A stretch of DNA of 9,304 nt from an uncultured Polymorphobacter sp. (GTDB lineage: Bacteria > Pseudomonadota > Alphaproteobacteria > Sphingomonadales > Sphingomonadaceae), in assembly GCA_937894055.1 (NCBI GenBank), contig CALDHQ010000547.1, positions 1-9,304 on the forward strand. Reading direction: 5' to 3'. The notes under the pieces are model-generated. The model did no database searches. It had not been told where the DNA came from and saw only the letters and a program-made list of their open reading frames with translations. Made by a program: the position numbers and the translations under genes. Of this stretch, positions 6,871 through 9,304 are shown one piece after another; positions within the stretch are counted from its first letter, which is position 1; every line of letters starts with the position of its first letter.

Positions 6871-7688
6871 GATGCGTCGCTGTACGCCGCGAGCGCGGCT
6901 TTGAACAGCAGCAGGTCGCGCCATGCCAATGCCTTATGCACCGGATGCGCGAGCAGATAGGCCGGCGCGAAGCTGGGCAGCACCGGCACCTTGAGCGCTG
7001 CAGTTTCGAGCGATTGCCAGCGGCCGCGCAGCCGGTTGATGCCGGTTTCGACGCCCAGCAATGCCGCCGCCGCGACGCCACCGAGCACCAGCACCGCGTG
7101 CGGCTGCACCAGTTCGATCTGGCGCCGGACCACGGGCAATTGCGCAGCGATTTCGGCAGCGTCTGGGGTGCGAGCGCCCGGTGTCGGCCGCGCCAGCACA
7201 TTGGCCAGATAGGTGTCGGCACGGTCGCGGCCGATGGCGGCGAGCATGCGGTCGAGCAATTGCCCGCTGGCGCCCGCAAACAGCCGCCCGGCGGCAATAT
7301 CATCGGCGGTCGGCATGTCGCCGAGCACCATCACGCGTGCTGCCGGGTTGCCGTCGGCAAACAGCGCCGAACGGCCACCGCTTTCGGCGACCAGCGCTGC
7401 GAGTGCGTCGAGTGTCGCACACGCCGCGATGCGAGCGTGCAGCGCGCTGTCATCGCGCACCGGTGCTGGCGCTGAGCGCGGTGCGCGGGCAGGGGTCGCC
7501 TCGGTCACTGCATCGGGGATGACGGTATCGGGACTGGGGAGCGCTTCGGCGAGCCACGTCGCCGGTGCGTCGCCGACAAGCGTGTCAACGCCGGCATCGA
7601 CCAGCCAGGCCAGCGCCGTCAGTGCTGCAGCCGCTTCGCCGCCCGACAGCTGGCCAGTTCCCGACAAAGTGGGTGATTGAGACATCAT
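6867..7688 (-). CDS. Uracil-DNA glycosylase superfamily protein, divergent (no Fe-S cysteines)
   Basis: A 273-residue protein whose C-terminal ~155 residues follow the family-4 type UDG fold. The motif A region is LGDMPTADDIAAGRLFAG (122-139), where the family has GEAPG..ED..G.PF.G. Then come SGQLLDRMLAAIG (141-153), NVLARPTPGARTP (163-175), VLGGVAAAALLG (201-212), RGRW (221-224) and PAYLLAHP (242-249). Canonical members excise uracil from DNA and bind a [4Fe-4S] cluster through four cysteines. Here the whole protein has one cysteine (C90); the expected cluster positions read A166 and Q183. The motif-B histidine of HPAYLL is also replaced by A241. Fold membership is clear, but glycosylase activity is doubtful. 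The first ~85 residues are Ala/Pro-rich and unassigned. A second ATG follows directly (7685). It is the first gene of the operon and divergent from the ETF-QO gene. Confidence 0.82.
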   Translation of the reverse strand: MMSQSPTLSGTGQLSGGEAAAALTALAWLVDAGVDTLVGDAPATWLAEALPSPDTVIPDAVTEATPARAPRSAPAPVRDDSALHARIAACATLDALAALVAESGGRSALFADGNPAARVMVLGDMPTADDIAAGRLFAGASGQLLDRMLAAIGRDRADTYLANVLARPTPGARTPDAAEIAAQLPVVRRQIELVQPHAVLVLGGVAAAALLGVETGINRLRGRWQSLETAALKVPVLPSFAPAYLLAHPVHKALAWRDLLLFKAALAAYSDAS

Positions 7689-7807
7689 GCGTCACTCTGC
7701 GGTGCCGGTGCCTCTGGTCAAGCGGCTTTTGGCAACGTATCTGGTGAATCATTGCAATAGTGCGACGGCGCGAGCGCAAGTTCGCAGCGTTGCCGTCCGA
7801 GGGGTGC

Positions 7808-7814
7808 AGGGAAG
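7808..7814 (+). promoter_or_regulatory. Ribosome binding site of the ETF-QO gene
   Basis: AGGGAAG lies 6 bases before the ATG at 7821. The 132-base divergent region 7689-7820 also holds TTGGCA at 7729-7734, a possible -35 element, but no convincing -10 element follows. Confidence 0.55.
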
Positions 7815-7820
7815 ACTGAC

Positions 7821-8324
7821 ATGGCTGAAACACGTACCGACCGCGAATCAATGCCTTACGACGTGGTCATCGTCGGCGGTGGCCCCGCCGGACTGGCAGC
7901 GGCGATCCGCGTCAAGCAGGCGGCCGCCGAAAAGGGCGCGGAAATCAGTGTCTGCATCCTCGAAAAGGGCTCCGAAGTCGGCGCGCATATCCTGTCTGGT
8001 GCAGTCGTCGATCCGGTGGCGCTCGATGAATTGCTGCCCAATTGGCGCGAGCTCGACAGCCCGCTGACGGTGCCGGTCATCGAAAACCACCACTGGATCC
8101 TGACCAAGGACAAGCAATACGACTTCCCGCACGGGCTGATGCCGCCGTTCATGAACAACAAGGGCTGCTACACCGTCAGCCTCGGCAACCTGTGCCGCTG
8201 GCTCGCCGGACAGGCGGTTCACCTTCTGCGCATACCGGCTTCACAGGTCTTTCATGACCTGCACGGCGTGATGGACGGGATCTGGCGGAAGATCGAAGAG
8301 CTGAAGGCTCGCCGCGAAGCCTGA
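7821..8324 (+). pseudogene. Electron transfer flavoprotein-ubiquinone oxidoreductase, N-terminal fragment with foreign tail
   Basis: ETF-QO passes electrons from ETF (fatty-acid and amino-acid oxidation) to ubiquinone at the membrane and is normally about 550 residues. Residues 13-132 here match its start: the FAD-binding GGGPAG (19-24), LEKGSEVGAHILSGAVVDPVALDEL (48-71), and NNKGCYTVSLGNLCRWLAGQA (112-132). From codon 133 (base 8217) the similarity stops. The next 35 residues (VHLLRIPASQVFHDLHGVM... to ...RREA) are unrelated and end in TGA. The rest of the FAD domain, the quinone-binding part and the four-cysteine Fe-S motif are absent. Neither other frame after 8217 restores the family, so a simple frameshift is excluded. 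The start and its ribosome site are normal. The fragment should not be functional. Mis-assembly is a real alternative. Confidence 0.85.
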
Positions 8325-8343
8325 GCGGCCGCTCGCCCCCTCC

Positions 8344-8394
8344 ACCATCCGCTCTTCGGCGGATGGTCCCCCTCCCGCCGCTGCGCGGGGGAGG
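8344..8394. repeat. Double-hairpin intergenic element (REP-like), possible terminator
   Basis: ACCATCCGC (8344-8352) and GCGGATGGT (8359-8367) form a perfect 9-bp stem with a 6-base loop. Immediately after, CCCCCTCCCGC...GCGGGGGAGG (8369-8394) forms a second, imperfect GC stem. Paired stems flanked by CCCCCTCC and GGGGGAGG are typical of short interspersed palindromic elements in sphingomonad genomes (from memory). It lies 19 bases after the TGA at 8324, where it could end transcription. Confidence 0.6.
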
Positions 8395-8452
8395 TAAGGA
8401 CGCGCGCCGCGGGTGGTGTGGACCCTACAGCGACAGCGCCGCCGTACTGACG

Positions 8453-8848
8453 CCCACCCCACACAATCACGCGACACTTGCCGACAAGCGCAATCTCACC
8501 TTGCTGACGGATGCCAATCGCCTTCGGGAATGGGGCATCGCTGAAGCGACGCGCACCGCCTTGGCGAGCATCCCGAATGCTGTCGTTGTAAAATCCGATA
8601 ATGCCGACGACCTATGGCAAAGGCGCAAGTCCCTCTTCTTCAAGCCGGTTGCGGGACATGGCGGCAAAGCCGTCTATCGCGGCGACAAGCTCACCCGATC
8701 AACCTGGGCTGACATTCTTGGAGCTGACTACATCGCCCAGGATCTCGCCCCGCCTGGTGAGCGGTTGATCAAGCTGGGAGACGAGACAGTGGCGCGAAAG
8801 GTTGATGTGCGCCTGTACACTTACGACGGGCAGCTGCTGCTCGCCTAG
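8453..8848 (+). pseudogene. ATP-grasp-like protein, internal fragment lacking both ends
   Basis: The stretch from TPHNHATLADKRNLTLLTD to VDVRLYTYDGQLLL reads as the middle of an uncharacterised ATP-grasp-like family. FFKPVAGHGGKAVYRGDKL has the look of the ATP-binding lysine and glycine-rich loop, and ARKVDVRLYTYDG fits a metal-binding strand. In the relatives I recall, the protein continues after this strand with a conserved R(L/W)-x-QGQTTNFRTPGG segment; here a TAG stop intervenes at 8846-8848. Upstream the frame runs into the double hairpin (ATG at 8363), giving about 30 residues of non-protein-like sequence, so the true N-terminal half is also missing. Codon use looks normal for the window. 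A role (peptide-bond or amine ligation) cannot be inferred from a fragment. Confidence 0.6.
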
Positions 8849-8852
8849 GCGA
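8841..8852. repeat. 12-bp perfect palindrome at a gene-fragment junction
   Basis: TCGCCTAGGCGA equals its own reverse complement. Its central CTAG supplies the TAG stops of both the ATP-grasp fragment (8846-8848, plus) and the HD-GYP frame (8845-8847, minus). The coincidence with the break in ATP-grasp similarity makes it the likely join point. Confidence 0.7.
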
Positions 8853-9304
8853 CGATCTGCATGCGGGTCTGCCGCTGCACACTGCGGTCGGGACGCGGAA
8901 TCGCTCCACTCGCCAGCGCCCGCTCGAACGCGGCCACACACGTCGGATCGAACTGTGATCCTGCACACCGCCGGAGTTCAGCCACCGCCTCCTCGACATG
9001 CATGCCATCGCGATACGGACGACCGCTCGTCATCGCGTCGAACGAGTCGGCCACCGCCGTGATCCGCGCCTCGAGCGGAATCTCGTGACCGCGCAACGTG
9101 TCGGGCGTGCCGTGTCCGTCGAATCGCTCATGGTGTGAGCGCACCACCGCCAGCGCATGCGGCATGTCTCCGAGCAGCGGCGCGAGCAGTCGCCACCCGA
9201 TCACCGGATGCTCCATCACGTGCGCATACTCGGCGTCCGTGAGCGGTCCCGCTTTGTTCAGCACGGATTCGCGCACGCCGATCTTGCCGATGTCGTGCAG
9301 GCGG
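8845..9304 (-). CDS. HD-GYP-type phosphohydrolase, C-terminal part; 5' end outside window
   Basis: The minus-strand frame is open to the end of the window and shows 152 residues of an HD-GYP domain, a class of cyclic-di-GMP phosphodiesterases that often form the output part of response regulators or sensors. Visible motifs are HDIGKIG (3-9, metal-binding HD plus Lys), MEHPVIGWRLL (29-39), HHERFDG (57-63) and LEARITAVADSFDAMTSGRPYR (77-98, with the second Asp pair). The signature GYP is degenerate: the segment reads HGTP, with Thr for Tyr. Many degenerate HD-GYP proteins keep metal ligands but may differ in substrate. The tail from about residue 130 (...IPRPDRSVQRQTRMQIVA) is short and looks like a natural end. 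Any N-terminal sensory or receiver domain lies beyond the window. It may not belong to the same genome segment as the genes left of 8217. Confidence 0.8.
   Translation of the reverse strand, partial: RLHDIGKIGVRESVLNKAGPLTDAEYAHVMEHPVIGWRLLAPLLGDMPHALAVVRSHHERFDGHGTPDTLRGHEIPLEARITAVADSFDAMTSGRPYRDGMHVEEAVAELRRCAGSQFDPTCVAAFERALASGAIPRPDRSVQRQTRMQIVA

Noticed and set aside
6871..6924. An 18-codon upstream extension of the lytic transglycosylase
   Set aside because: It would put a charged, Arg-rich segment before an otherwise clean signal peptide and overlap UDG by 58 bases; the ATGA overlap at 6867-6870 is far more natural.
6188..7303. A 371-codon minus-strand frame overlapping the UDG and transglycosylase genes
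   Set aside because: It is out of frame with both well-supported proteins, with Arg- and His-rich shadow composition and no recognisable motif.
7689..7820. Promoter and operator signals in the UDG/ETF-QO divergent region
   Set aside because: Only a TTGGCA hexamer without a matching -10 element and no LexA-type repeat were found, too little for a separate call.
8217..8324. Frameshift as explanation for the ETF-QO break
   Set aside because: Neither alternative frame after 8217 resumes ETF-QO-like sequence; both hit stops soon after.
8363..8452. ATG at 8363 as the real start of the ATP-grasp protein
   Set aside because: The first ~30 codons are translated hairpin DNA (Pro/Gly/Arg low complexity) with no ribosome site, so the open frame there is incidental.

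Overview
The window is GC-rich, densely coding bacterial DNA. It looks like an alphaproteobacterium, most probably of the Sphingomonadales. Support comes from protein style (PA0069-type radical SAM protein, RcnB-like secreted protein, ETF-ubiquinone oxidoreductase N-terminus), a LexA box of the alphaproteobacterial direct-repeat type GTTC-N7-GTTC, and a double-hairpin intergenic element of the kind common in sphingomonads. The taxon is an inference from memory; no search was run.

Layout. 1-1413 (+): 3' part of an acyl-CoA synthetase gene whose first ~95 visible residues do not look like the family. 1425-1682 (-): small secreted four-cysteine protein. 1775-2851 (-): PA0069-family (spore-photolyase-like) radical SAM protein with a perfect LexA box just upstream. 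2974-3558 (+): secreted protein of unknown function, divergent from the radical SAM gene. A strong GC hairpin at 3564-3592 separates it from the convergent RcnB-like Pro/Gly/Asn-rich secreted protein at 3601-4380 (-). 4455-7688 (-): a tight three-gene operon, transcribed as divergent uracil-DNA glycosylase -> lytic transglycosylase (4-bp ATGA overlap) -> MoaB (11-bp overlap).

The last 1.5 kb is a mosaic. An ETF-ubiquinone oxidoreductase gene starts normally at 7821, but its homology stops near 8217 and it ends in an unrelated ~35-residue tail. Next come two hairpins (8344-8394), then an internal fragment of an ATP-grasp-like protein (about 8453-8848) lacking both ends. Last is the C-terminal part of an HD-GYP-type phosphohydrolase on the opposite strand (8845-9304). 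The ATP-grasp and HD-GYP frames end in one shared 12-bp palindrome. This end is either a genuinely rearranged, pseudogene-rich segment or a mis-assembled contig tail. Read mapping would decide, and gene-content claims here should wait for it.

The genes do not form one pathway. Two themes can be supported: DNA damage (the LexA-boxed radical SAM protein and the divergent UDG) and the cell envelope (lytic transglycosylase and three secreted proteins). The most useful leads are the SOS box in front of the radical SAM gene and a UDG-superfamily protein lacking its Fe-S cysteines and its motif-B histidine.
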